10,394 nt of DNA from Promethearchaeota archaeon. Its GTDB lineage: Archaea; Asgardarchaeota; Lokiarchaeia; Sigynarchaeales; SOKP01. This document shows, one piece after another, positions 1 through 5,527 of the stretch (position 1 is its first letter; the number at the start of each line of letters is the position of its first letter). A program made the position numbers and the translations under genes. The notes under the pieces are model-generated. The model had not been told where the DNA came from. It did no database searches and saw only the letters and a list, made by a program, of their open reading frames with translations. The stretch is taken from NCBI GenBank assembly GCA_030620005.1, contig JAUXAJ010000187.1, positions 1 through 10,394 of the forward strand, read 5' to 3'.

Positions 1-252
1 CTTTTTGACCTCTTGGGAAAGACATAAACGATAATATGACTCTAAAACAGGCCCGATGAACTCGATCTTAAACATATTTAACTTTTCTTCTGATTCAAAA
101 CTAGGATCTGCTATAAATTTTCCTAATTTAGCCCTACTTACATGCTCTTGGTTTAGAAAGACTCTAGAATCCTTAACCAAATCCCATAATGAATTTGGAT
201 CGTGATTTAATACAGCACTAATGTTAGTTTCTTCTAAAAATGACGGATAGCA
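1..252 (-). CDS. Unrecognised protein, partial (runs off left edge)
   Basis: The minus strand is open for 84 codons from position 252 to the window edge, and I do not recognise the product. It is a soluble-looking, mixed charged sequence with motifs such as NSLWDLVKDSRVF, EHVSRAKLGKFIADPSF and FIGPVLESYYRLCL, and no membrane segment. No convincing start codon lies at the head of this frame. Directly upstream in the same frame is a TGA (253-255), and before it an ATG (271-273) giving MFAPMT. The real start may therefore be further upstream with a nonsense mutation at 253, or the gene may be 5'-truncated. Codon choice looks like real coding sequence. The C-terminus is outside the window. Confidence 0.45.
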
Positions 253-255
253 TCA

Positions 256-494
256 AGTCATCGGGGCGAACATTAGTTGACAAGATTCACTACATTAAAA
301 GTTCAATTTCTCCAATCATGCAATATTAAAATCTTTGAATATAAAAATTATCGAAAAACATTAATTTTTAAAAATCCTTACTTTTATAATATATTATAAA
401 TATAAAGATTATAATTTTAAATTCAATAAAAATAAAAATGAGGTTAACCAATAAGGTTTAATCGTTAAAAATATTTTAACAAGGTGAAACGAGC
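256..494. other. A/T-rich intergenic stretch with promoter-like DNA
   Basis: This gap lies between the left-edge minus-strand frame and the small plus-strand gene. It is almost pure A/T from about 330 to 480. TATA-like stretches such as TATAATATATTATAAATATA (about 385-405) could drive the gene at 495. No coding frame of useful length is visible. Confidence 0.4.
483..487 (+). promoter_or_regulatory. Shine-Dalgarno GGTGA before a non-ATG start
   Basis: GGTGA matches the core of the archaeal Shine-Dalgarno sequence. It sits seven bases before the ATC at 495, which is the first codon of the long open frame after the preceding in-frame TAA at 477-479. The spacing points to 495 as the original start, now ATC instead of ATG. 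Confidence 0.45.
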
Positions 495-788
495 ATCGCA
501 AAGAAAGAACTTTTCATTAAAAACTCGAGATTTCTTCGAGCTCGTGAAAAAAGAGTTTACGAAATCATCAATGAGCTCAAAATCCCCTTAATTGACGAGC
601 GTGTTTACGACAAAGTAGCGTTTGGTGGGAATCCACTTGCGAGTGTTATTTTCAGGTTTGAAGAAGACGAATCTGTAATTCGCGGATTTCTCGGATTGGC
701 TGAGTACTTTCATACTGTTGTTATTAAAAAAAAGGATGAATTCTTCATACCTAATCAAAACATTATATTTCGCTTAATAAGTGCTTGA
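495..788 (+). CDS. Small unrecognised protein (97 codons), start codon degenerate
   Basis: The frame is open for 97 codons and ends in TGA. If ATC at 495 stands for an original ATG, the protein begins MAKKELFIKNSRFLRAR. It continues with a mixed alpha/beta-looking sequence (KIPLIDERVYDKVAFGG, SVIFRFEEDESVIRGF) and ends with FFIPNQNIIFRLISA. There is no signal peptide, membrane helix or metal motif, and I do not recognise the family. No ATG, GTG or TTG lies in frame until about codon 67. A GTG at 484 is in another frame that stops early. The gene is therefore either initiated at a non-canonical ATC, 5'-frameshifted, or a recent pseudogene. A remnant of a second copy of its 3' end lies at 1077-1136, with mostly synonymous differences, so the family was once under protein-level selection. 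Confidence 0.5.
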   Translation: MAKKELFIKNSRFLRAREKRVYEIINELKIPLIDERVYDKVAFGGNPLASVIFRFEEDESVIRGFLGLAEYFHTVVIKKKDEFFIPNQNIIFRLISA

Positions 789-904
789 GCTCTAAAAATT
801 AAAACTATTTTTTTTATTGTTTTTTTATATCAAAAATTTGAAATTAATCACAAATCTTATTTTTAACTTCTCTCTATTGTCAATATTTATTTGTTAAGAT
901 CTTT

Positions 905-1076
905 TCACAAAATTTTCGAATTCAACAAATTAGCGTGATATTTTTATAGCTCGCAGGCGTTTTTTGAAAACTTCTTTTTCACATTTAAAAAAACCATTGC
1001 TGGTTCATAATCTTTTCAAAACACAAAATTTTGCGGATTCACTTATTATTAATTTCGGACAGATTTCCTTCCATTG
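905..1076 (-). pseudogene. Decayed fragment of a NusA-like KH gene
   Basis: Read on the minus strand, this stretch gives pieces resembling the C-terminal half of the intact KH protein at 1231-1740. One frame gives FKKRLRAIKISR followed by a stop, against FEKRIRPIKVTCEF in the intact protein. Just before it a shifted frame gives NQQWFF, against NQIFKN. Frameshifts and stops break it throughout, so it is non-functional. Near 1076 it abuts the tail remnant of the small gene. It is best read as the leftover of a tandem duplication. The alignment was made by eye and its outer limits are approximate. Confidence 0.45.
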
Positions 1077-1136
1077 CGTAAAGATGAGTTTTTCATTCCC
1101 AACCAGAACATTATATCTCGCTTAATTAGCGCGTAA
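1077..1136 (+). pseudogene. 3' remnant of a second copy of the 495-788 gene
   Basis: These bases encode RKDEFFIPNQNIISRLISA and a TAA. The small gene at 495-788 ends KKDEFFIPNQNIIFRLISA and TGA. Over the last 17 sense codons only one residue differs (F to S), while about eleven codons differ at the third base (for example GAA/GAG, CCT/CCC, CAA/CAG). That pattern indicates two old paralogues that diverged under selection on the protein before this copy lost everything upstream. Confidence 0.6.
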
Positions 1137-1230
1137 ATTCAATGGTATTATCAATATTTATTTTTTTTACTTTTTCTATTATTTTTTGAACAAGAACCCA
1201 TTAATTCTTCTCTTACTTACGCATTCGAGT

Positions 1231-1740
1231 TTAATTATTAACATCAAGTTGGGAAAATTCACACGTTACTTTTATAGGGCGGATGCGTTTTTCAAATTTA
1301 ACATGATTTTTGAAAATCTGATTAATCGCTTTAATATAATCTCCACCTCTTCCGATGGCAATTCCTCTCTCTTCGTAAGATACAAAGCATACTTTAACTT
1401 CCTTTAACCCAGTGGCTTCATCGACGTTTAATTTTAAATCGTGAATGTATAAATTGGGAAAAAAACCAAACAACAAGTTAATAAAAATATTTTCATCCCT
1501 GATAAATAAAATTTTTTTCTTTAACTCTTTTCTTATAGAAGATTGATGCTTATTTACTTCAAAGTAATTTTCTTTTGGTATAAAAAAGAAGATAAAATTC
1601 TTGATAAGGATAACATTTTTAGGAAAAATTTTAGTCTTAATAAAAAAGTAATTAAGGAGAGCCAGTTCCTTTTTAGAAAATTTTTTTTTCATTCGCACAT
1701 TTCGCTTGAAAAAGATATCCTCGTCCAGACTATTTTTCAT
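1231..1740 (-). CDS. NusA-like protein with two KH domains
   Basis: This is a 169-residue protein with the layout of archaeal NusA, two KH RNA-binding domains in tandem without the bacterial N-terminal and S1 regions. The second KH domain (about 100-165) is well kept: EERGIAIGRGGDYIKAINQI contains the GxxG loop GRGG at 130-133. In the first KH domain (about 43-98) the expected GKNG-type loop has become NKHQ (63-66), so nucleic-acid binding there is probably lost. Archaeal NusA is linked to transcription elongation and is usually encoded near RNA polymerase genes. This gene stands alone and is divergent, so it may be a paralogue rather than the main NusA. About 20 extra basic residues precede the usual start; M17 is an alternative start. 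There is no Shine-Dalgarno, and a TATA-like AAAAAATATTTA lies about 40 bases upstream. A decayed second copy is at 905-1076. Confidence 0.75.
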   Translation of the reverse strand: MKNSLDEDIFFKRNVRMKKKFSKKELALLNYFFIKTKIFPKNVILIKNFIFFFIPKENYFEVNKHQSSIRKELKKKILFIRDENIFINLLFGFFPNLYIHDLKLNVDEATGLKEVKVCFVSYEERGIAIGRGGDYIKAINQIFKNHVKFEKRIRPIKVTCEFSQLDVNN

Positions 1741-1852
1741 CTATTATAAATCATAGATGAAAGTTTTAAACTCCAAGTAAATATTTTTTAATCAAGATTT
1801 TTTAATGAGCGCAATAAATTAGACGTAAAAAATTTGAAGAAGTCCTGGTAGT
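1741..1852 (-). promoter_or_regulatory. Promoter region of the NusA-like gene
   Basis: This A/T-rich gap lies between the phosphoribosyltransferase stop and the NusA-like start, both on the minus strand. On the minus strand, AAAAAATATTTA (about 1778-1789) is a plausible TATA box about 40 bases before the ATG, giving a short leader. The assignment rests on composition and spacing only. Confidence 0.3.
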
Positions 1853-2557
1853 TCAAAAGTCATTCTTCAAACACGACTTTGAGTTTTGGATCAAGTGTAG
1901 GACTTCCGATTCAGGGACATCGTACCATCTTAGATAAGCATCAGCAACAGCGAACCTTGCGACGTTCCGAATATTTGGGCAAAAGATCTCATCTACTTCT
2001 TTTTCAATTCTTTTTACAGTTCTCAAGGGTGCGGTTGGGATGGCTAAATATACTTTTTTAGGGCTATATTTCTTTACCATTCTTATCGCAGCAAGCATTG
2101 TAAAACCAGAAGCTAACCCATCGTCAATCATGAAGATTTGCTTGTCTTGAATGCATTTTTCATAAATTTCTTCTAAGAACGATTCTTTCTTGTAGAACCT
2201 CTGCCTTTCCTTAATCTCTTGTTTAGTCGTTTCAATTGAATCCTCAATTTCCTTTGCAGTCAAGTTTAAATGTTTTAAAAGCGGTTCGTTCATTAGAACG
2301 GTTCCATCCGTGGTAATAGAACCAAATCCAGCTTCTGTATTAAACGGAATCTTGATTTTCCTTACGATCAGCATGTCGTACGAAATGTTAAGCTTGGAGC
2401 AAAACCCTTCTGCTACGGGAACACCTCCGTTAGGAATGCAAAAGCAAAAAAATTGGTCAGGCACTTTTGTTATCAATTCAAGAAGTTTTAAATCTTGTTC
2501 CCTAATCAATTCGGCTAAAATTTCTCCGGCTTTAAATCTCGTTTCATATCTCTTCAT
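1853..2557 (-). CDS. Predicted phosphoribosyltransferase (COG1926-like)
   Basis: This 234-residue protein has a type I phosphoribosyltransferase fold. The PRPP-binding loop is clear at 141-154 (IFMIDDGLASGFTM, with the acidic pair D145-D146 and the small-residue turn). The pyrophosphate-side loop is PNGGVPVA at 42-49, followed by MLIVRKIKIPFNTEAGFGS (62-80), which is characteristic of the COG1926 group. Family members are cytosolic and use PRPP, but the acceptor base is not established for most of them, so I do not name a substrate. Length is normal for the group and no key residue is missing. The ATG at 2557 has no strong Shine-Dalgarno. The gene follows the split unknown gene at 2691-3365 on the same strand after 133 bp that contain a perfect palindrome. 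Base composition is clearly richer in G/C than the plus-strand block from 3773 onward. Confidence 0.85.
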   Translation of the reverse strand: MKRYETRFKAGEILAELIREQDLKLLELITKVPDQFFCFCIPNGGVPVAEGFCSKLNISYDMLIVRKIKIPFNTEAGFGSITTDGTVLMNEPLLKHLNLTAKEIEDSIETTKQEIKERQRFYKKESFLEEIYEKCIQDKQIFMIDDGLASGFTMLAAIRMVKKYSPKKVYLAIPTAPLRTVKRIEKEVDEIFCPNIRNVARFAVADAYLRWYDVPESEVLHLIQNSKSCLKNDF

Positions 2558-2663
2558 TGGTTTTTATCTCTTTTTCGTCTCCATCCTAAAAGAAACTTCT
2601 TCTTTTCAGTTCTCGAAGCGTAGAACAAGCCAATGGTCGTTTAGAACATGGCTATTTTTCTTC

Positions 2664-2687
2664 TGCAAGAAATATATATTTCTTGCA
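2664..2687. repeat. Perfect 24-bp palindrome between two minus-strand genes
   Basis: The half-site TGCAAGAAATAT is followed directly by its exact reverse complement, with no loop. It starts three bases after the stop of the 2691-3128 frame and ends about 106 bp before the phosphoribosyltransferase start. Its centre, AAATATATATTT, resembles an archaeal TATA box. It could be an operator overlapping a promoter, or a hairpin ending the upstream transcript. No U-run follows on the minus strand, which slightly favours an operator. Confidence 0.5.
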
Positions 2688-2690
2688 TTT

Positions 2691-3128
2691 TTAAATGTTT
2701 ACAATGACATGCCCTGACTCAAATCGCTTTGCGATTTCATCCTTGAAAGTTCTTGTTGCTTGAGGATCTCCTGCTTCGGTTAATCTTTTTAACAATGGAA
2801 AGGCAAGATTTCTGCAAAATCTCTGAGTATCGTAATTATTTTCTGCCCAAGCTTGAAAGTTTGAAGCATGTCCCCAGAATTCTTCTTCTGGAGTCAAGTC
2901 GAAATGTTCAACATTACCGTTTCCTTCTAGTAAAGGTCCCAGGAATTGGCTAGTCTTGTCAATTGAATCAATTTCGGTTATCTGGTTAACAATCTCTTTC
3001 GGAATGTTGAGTAACAAGAATGAACATTGCGTGAAAAGTTCACCATCCATATAAATATGAGTCTCGCTGTCTTCTAACCTAACGGATAAAAATTTGTTAA
3101 TAATTTTCTCCACGACATTTTCATCCAA
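2691..3128 (-). CDS. Unknown protein, C-terminal part of a stop-split gene
   Basis: This 145-residue frame starts at a TTG (3126-3128) and has no Shine-Dalgarno. It contains TPEEEFWGHASNFQAWAENN and then RNLAFPLLKRLTEAGDPQA with FKDEIAKRF. From memory, similar Trp-rich and NLAFPLL-type segments occur in large families of Lokiarchaeal hypothetical proteins, some linked to leucine-rich repeats; I could not check this. There are no catalytic motifs or membrane helices. The frame is the same as that of the 3165-3365 ORF upstream. Between them are one TAA and 12 sense codons rich in Asp (SNDSDDLDDL), so the two are almost certainly halves of one gene of about 224 codons. Either the gene is broken by a nonsense mutation, or this half is made by re-initiation. 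Confidence 0.6.
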   Translation of the reverse strand: MDENVVEKIINKFLSVRLEDSETHIYMDGELFTQCSFLLLNIPKEIVNQITEIDSIDKTSQFLGPLLEGNGNVEHFDLTPEEEFWGHASNFQAWAENNYDTQRFCRNLAFPLLKRLTEAGDPQATRTFKDEIAKRFESGHVIVNI

Positions 3129-3164
3129 ATCGTCTAGATCGTCTGAATCGTTCGAAAAAAGATG

Positions 3165-3365
3165 TTAAAGAAGGAAATCGAAAATCTCATCCTGTTCGCT
3201 ATCAAAATCGAGATTAGCGCGCTCAAATTCGTCCCCTTCCTTGATAAATAGTCCATTGCGCACCCTCCGTTCAACAGCTTCAGCTTCCTCTCTTAACATG
3301 ATAACATATGGATATACACCATCAGTTTCAAGTTCCTTGCCTTTAAAAATTTTATATTGGATCAA
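3165..3365 (-). CDS. Unknown protein, N-terminal part of a stop-split gene
   Basis: This 66-residue frame starts at TTG (3363-3365) and ends at TAA. It reads MIQYKIFKGKELETDGVYPY, then EEAEAVERRVRNGLFIKEGDEF, and ends with the acidic FDSEQDEIFDFLL. It has no membrane segment or known motif. It ends in mid-protein: the frame stays open across the stop into the Asp-rich linker and the 145-residue part at 2691-3128. The TTG start has no Shine-Dalgarno; on the minus strand an A/T-rich AAAAATTTAATTC lies about 24 bases upstream, which fits a leaderless archaeal promoter. Function unknown. Confidence 0.5.
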   Translation of the reverse strand: MIQYKIFKGKELETDGVYPYVIMLREEAEAVERRVRNGLFIKEGDEFERANLDFDSEQDEIFDFLL

Positions 3366-3491
3366 ACTTATATCTTAATTGAATTAAATTTTTATTAGTT
3401 AGTTATAAAAAAAGATTTTGATCATTACACTTTATAATTGAGCGAATTTTAAAATTTAAATAAGAATTGAAATTTAAAAATCGTTAAAATA

Positions 3492-3656
3492 ATGACGACA
3501 AAATTCTCATCTATATCACCTCAAAATTTGTCGGAAATAATAGAATTTAAAAATGCGATCAAATACAGTAATATTCTTACCGAAAATAGACAAAAAGGCG
3601 ATTTCTATTCATATAATATCTTCCCATCACTTCCGACATTAAAAAAATTGATATAG
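3492..3656 (+). CDS. Possible small protein (54 aa)
   Basis: ATG to TAG gives 54 residues, MTTKFSSISPQNLSEI through FPSLPTLKKLI, a polar and slightly basic sequence with no recognised motif. Support is limited to an A/T-rich, TATA-like AAATTTAAATAAG upstream and an inverted repeat followed by a T-rich tract just after the stop. There is no Shine-Dalgarno. It could equally be a chance frame or the N-terminal scrap of a lost gene. The TAG at 3654 is followed by only eight more sense codons in frame. Confidence 0.3.
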   Translation: MTTKFSSISPQNLSEIIEFKNAIKYSNILTENRQKGDFYSYNIFPSLPTLKKLI

Positions 3657-3660
3657 CCAC

Positions 3661-3688
3661 GATCATTGTCGGTCTTAGGTTAATGATC
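3661..3688 (+). terminator. Hairpin followed by T-rich tract
   Basis: GATCATT (3661-3667) and AATGATC (3682-3688) form a 7-bp stem with a 14-base loop, and a flanking G-T pair extends it in RNA. TTTAAATTTTAA follows directly. It lies after the small ORF at 3492-3656 and before the GTPase promoter, where a terminator would make sense. Confidence 0.35.
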
Positions 3689-3735
3689 TTTAAATTTTAA
3701 TCAAAAAGAAAAAATCTAAAATACTCTCAATTACA

Positions 3736-3745
3736 TTTATAAATT
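3736..3745 (+). promoter_or_regulatory. TATA box of the small GTPase gene
   Basis: TTTATAAATT is centred about 33 bases before the GTPase ATG. Archaeal TATA boxes lie about 26 bases before the transcription start, so the transcript would have a leader of only a few bases. This agrees with the absence of a Shine-Dalgarno there. Confidence 0.45.
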
Positions 3746-3772
3746 ATAAAAGAAAATTAAAATATATAAATA

Positions 3773-4297
3773 ATGATCAAACATTTTGTTCTGAAGATTT
3801 TGATTAGTGGGGAAGGAGGTGTGGGCAAGACAACCTTACTCCACCGTTATATTAACGGAAAATTTAGTGCTGAAACCCAGATGACTAAAGGAGTAGATTT
3901 CTTTTTAAAACATATAAATGTCGATGGAAAAAATTGTGCGCTTCAACTCTGGGATTTTGGTGATCAAAAAAGATTTAGATTTTTAATAGATAGTTATGTA
4001 CGAGGCGCAAAAGGAGCATTGTTAATGTTTGATTTAACTCGTATTATTACATTAAATAATGTAGAACAATGGGTTAAAATAGTGAGAAAATATGATCAAG
4101 ATCTTCCTATTCTTTTTTTAGGAGCCAAATGCGATTTAATTAATGAAATAGAAGTAGATGATAAATTTGCTAATATTTTTAAAGATAAATATAAATTATT
4201 AGACCTTATTAGAGTATCATCAAAAACAGGAGAAAATGTACACGAATCTTTTGAAATCTTAACAAAAAAAATATTAAAAGATAAATTTTACTGTTAA
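3773..4297 (+). CDS. Ras/Rab-like small GTPase
   Basis: This is a single-domain small GTPase of 174 residues, normal for the Ras superfamily. It would cycle between GTP- and GDP-bound states as a switch in signalling or membrane processes; its partner is unknown. The P-loop is GEGGVGKT (13-20). The switch I threonine is T38 in MTKGVDF, the Rab-like pattern. Two motifs are altered. Switch II reads WDFGDQKRF (60-68), so the position of Ras Gly60 is Asp64 while the catalytic Gln is kept as Q65. G4 reads GAKCD (117-121), with Ala in place of the usual Asn. G5 is SSK (149-151). The chain ends KFYC with a C-terminal cysteine, reminiscent of lipid-modified eukaryotic Rabs; whether it is modified is unknown. 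Such GTPases are hugely expanded in Asgard archaea. The next gene begins 367 bp downstream with its own promoter. Confidence 0.92.
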   Translation: MIKHFVLKILISGEGGVGKTTLLHRYINGKFSAETQMTKGVDFFLKHINVDGKNCALQLWDFGDQKRFRFLIDSYVRGAKGALLMFDLTRIITLNNVEQWVKIVRKYDQDLPILFLGAKCDLINEIEVDDKFANIFKDKYKLLDLIRVSSKTGENVHESFEILTKKILKDKFYC

Positions 4298-4664
4298 AAT
4301 TTAATAGAAAGCAAGCATTCACAAATAAAGAGGAGCGGGGTGGGGAGAAAACAGAAAACAGAAAGATGAAGTATATGGCCATCAATTATTTGCATTACAC
4401 GCATTTCTCTTGGATCACGATTATTTACCATTTACAAATCTAGCGGGACGGTTCCTGTAAAAATATTTAATGATAGACTATAAAAAAAAAGAGGTAGGGT
4501 ATAGAATCTTTGAAAACAAGCGTAATTCCATTCAAACCGTTTTGAGCGCCTTTGAGTAAAAGTTTATTTTTCACCATGACCTAAAAGTAATTATACCCAA
4601 AAAATTATAAATATGAATTTATTTTTATATTATCGATTATATAAAAATATTAAAAAATAAGTTT
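4298..4664. other. Intergenic region without a convincing gene
   Basis: This 367-bp gap lies between the GTPase and the zinc-ribbon protein. It begins with A-rich DNA and then an unusual purine block rich in G (GAGGAGCGGGGTGGGGAG, about 4330-4347). Two very short frames are present, a 25-codon one on plus from 4366 and a 34-codon one on minus from 4577, neither with other support. The last 60 bases are promoter-like A/T DNA. Confidence 0.5.
4638..4649 (+). promoter_or_regulatory. TATA box of the zinc-ribbon/7TM/dehydrogenase operon
   Basis: TTATATAAAAAT is centred about 22-25 bases before the ATG at 4665, the distance expected when transcription starts at or next to the start codon. There is no Shine-Dalgarno, which supports a leaderless first gene. 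Confidence 0.4.
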
Positions 4665-5507
4665 ATGTCAGTTTCAGATTTAAAAAGCGATAAATATAAT
4701 GTATCTTTAAATTTAGTGTGTCCAAATTGTGAATCTACGGGAACTGTTGACGTGAATTTAAGTAAAATTAAAGTAATATCTGGTTTTTTGAAGACTTGCA
4801 TAATAGAGATTGGAACTATTTGTGAGCATTGTTTTATTATCTTTATAGATAATAATAATATAGTAAGATCCGAATATAAAGTAGATGCTACCATTGGTGT
4901 TAAAGAAAATCAATATTTCTTTCTGTTTAAAAACATTTTTAGTGAAGAGATATTTTATAAAATTTTTAGAACATGTTTTTTTAAAAAACCCATTTATTGC
5001 ATTTCTGATATAGATATAATTAATAAATCTTTTTTCCCATTTATGAATAAAATTTTTAGTGATTTGACATTTTATATCAAATCTAAGTTAGATTATCAAA
5101 AGAATAGAGAAGATTTTTTAAACGATTTAGAAGAGGGTTCTTTTGTATTTAATGCTGATATCAAGACTATAATAAAACAACCTTACAAGAATAAATTTAA
5201 AAAAGATGACTATGGTTTAGAAAGAATTATTTTAGATTCTATTCCTGAAAGTATTAATGATGATATAATAATTCCTTCCCTTCAAATTAATGTCGAAATG
5301 ATTCTTAATAAAACAAACATTTTAAAAGAAGAAATCAAAGAAAAAAAGATAAAAAATAACAAAGTACTAAAAATTCGAATTAAAGAATTATTTGAAAATG
5401 TTCAGAAAATTGAAAATGATCAAATTAATCAAATATTGAAATATAGATACGATTTTGATATAAATAAAGAATTCTTAAAGACAGATGTTAGAAAACTTTT
5501 ATTTTAA
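4665..5507 (+). CDS. Unknown protein with N-terminal zinc-ribbon-like motif
   Basis: This protein has 280 residues. The N-terminal 75 residues carry two CxxC pairs, CPNC (19-22) and CEHC (53-56), within LVCPNCESTG and IGTICEHCFIIFIDNN, a typical spacing for a zinc ribbon. From memory, a segment of the form CEHxFxxFxDxNxxVR recurs in Asgard hypothetical proteins near small GTPases; I could not verify this. The middle (80-160) is aromatic and hydrophobic but not clearly membrane-spanning. The last third (about 212-265) is rich in Lys, Glu, Ile and Asn and probably helical or coiled coil (KEEIKEKKIKNNKVLKIRIK). There is no enzymatic motif. Its stop is 20 bp before the membrane protein start, so the two are probably co-expressed and may interact. 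Function unknown; a regulatory or scaffold role is a guess. Confidence 0.75.
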   Translation: MSVSDLKSDKYNVSLNLVCPNCESTGTVDVNLSKIKVISGFLKTCIIEIGTICEHCFIIFIDNNNIVRSEYKVDATIGVKENQYFFLFKNIFSEEIFYKIFRTCFFKKPIYCISDIDIINKSFFPFMNKIFSDLTFYIKSKLDYQKNREDFLNDLEEGSFVFNADIKTIIKQPYKNKFKKDDYGLERIILDSIPESINDDIIIPSLQINVEMILNKTNILKEEIKEKKIKNNKVLKIRIKELFENVQKIENDQINQILKYRYDFDINKEFLKTDVRKLLF

Positions 5508-5514
5508 TAATTTT

Positions 5515-5522
5515 GAGGTGAT
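5515..5522 (+). promoter_or_regulatory. Strong Shine-Dalgarno deciding a TTG start
   Basis: GAGGTGAT is fully complementary to AUCACCUC at the end of archaeal 16S rRNA. It lies five bases before the TTG at 5528 and fixes that unusual start for the membrane protein. It is the clearest ribosome-binding site in the window. Confidence 0.8.
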
Positions 5523-5527
5523 TTAAA

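Noticed and set aside
1543..1749. Plus-strand frame opposite the NusA-like gene
   Set aside because: It is the antisense shadow of the KH gene, whose own translation has a clear GxxG KH motif.
4366..4443. 25-codon plus-strand frame beginning MKYMAINYLHYTHF after a purine-rich stretch
   Set aside because: Very short, ends in TAG, the upstream G-rich block is not a normal Shine-Dalgarno at the right distance, and no motif is seen.
4473..4577. Minus-strand frame of about 34 codons with KGAQNGLNGITLVF
   Set aside because: Looks weakly protein-like but is short, has no ribosome site or promoter support, and could be chance or a scrap of a lost gene.
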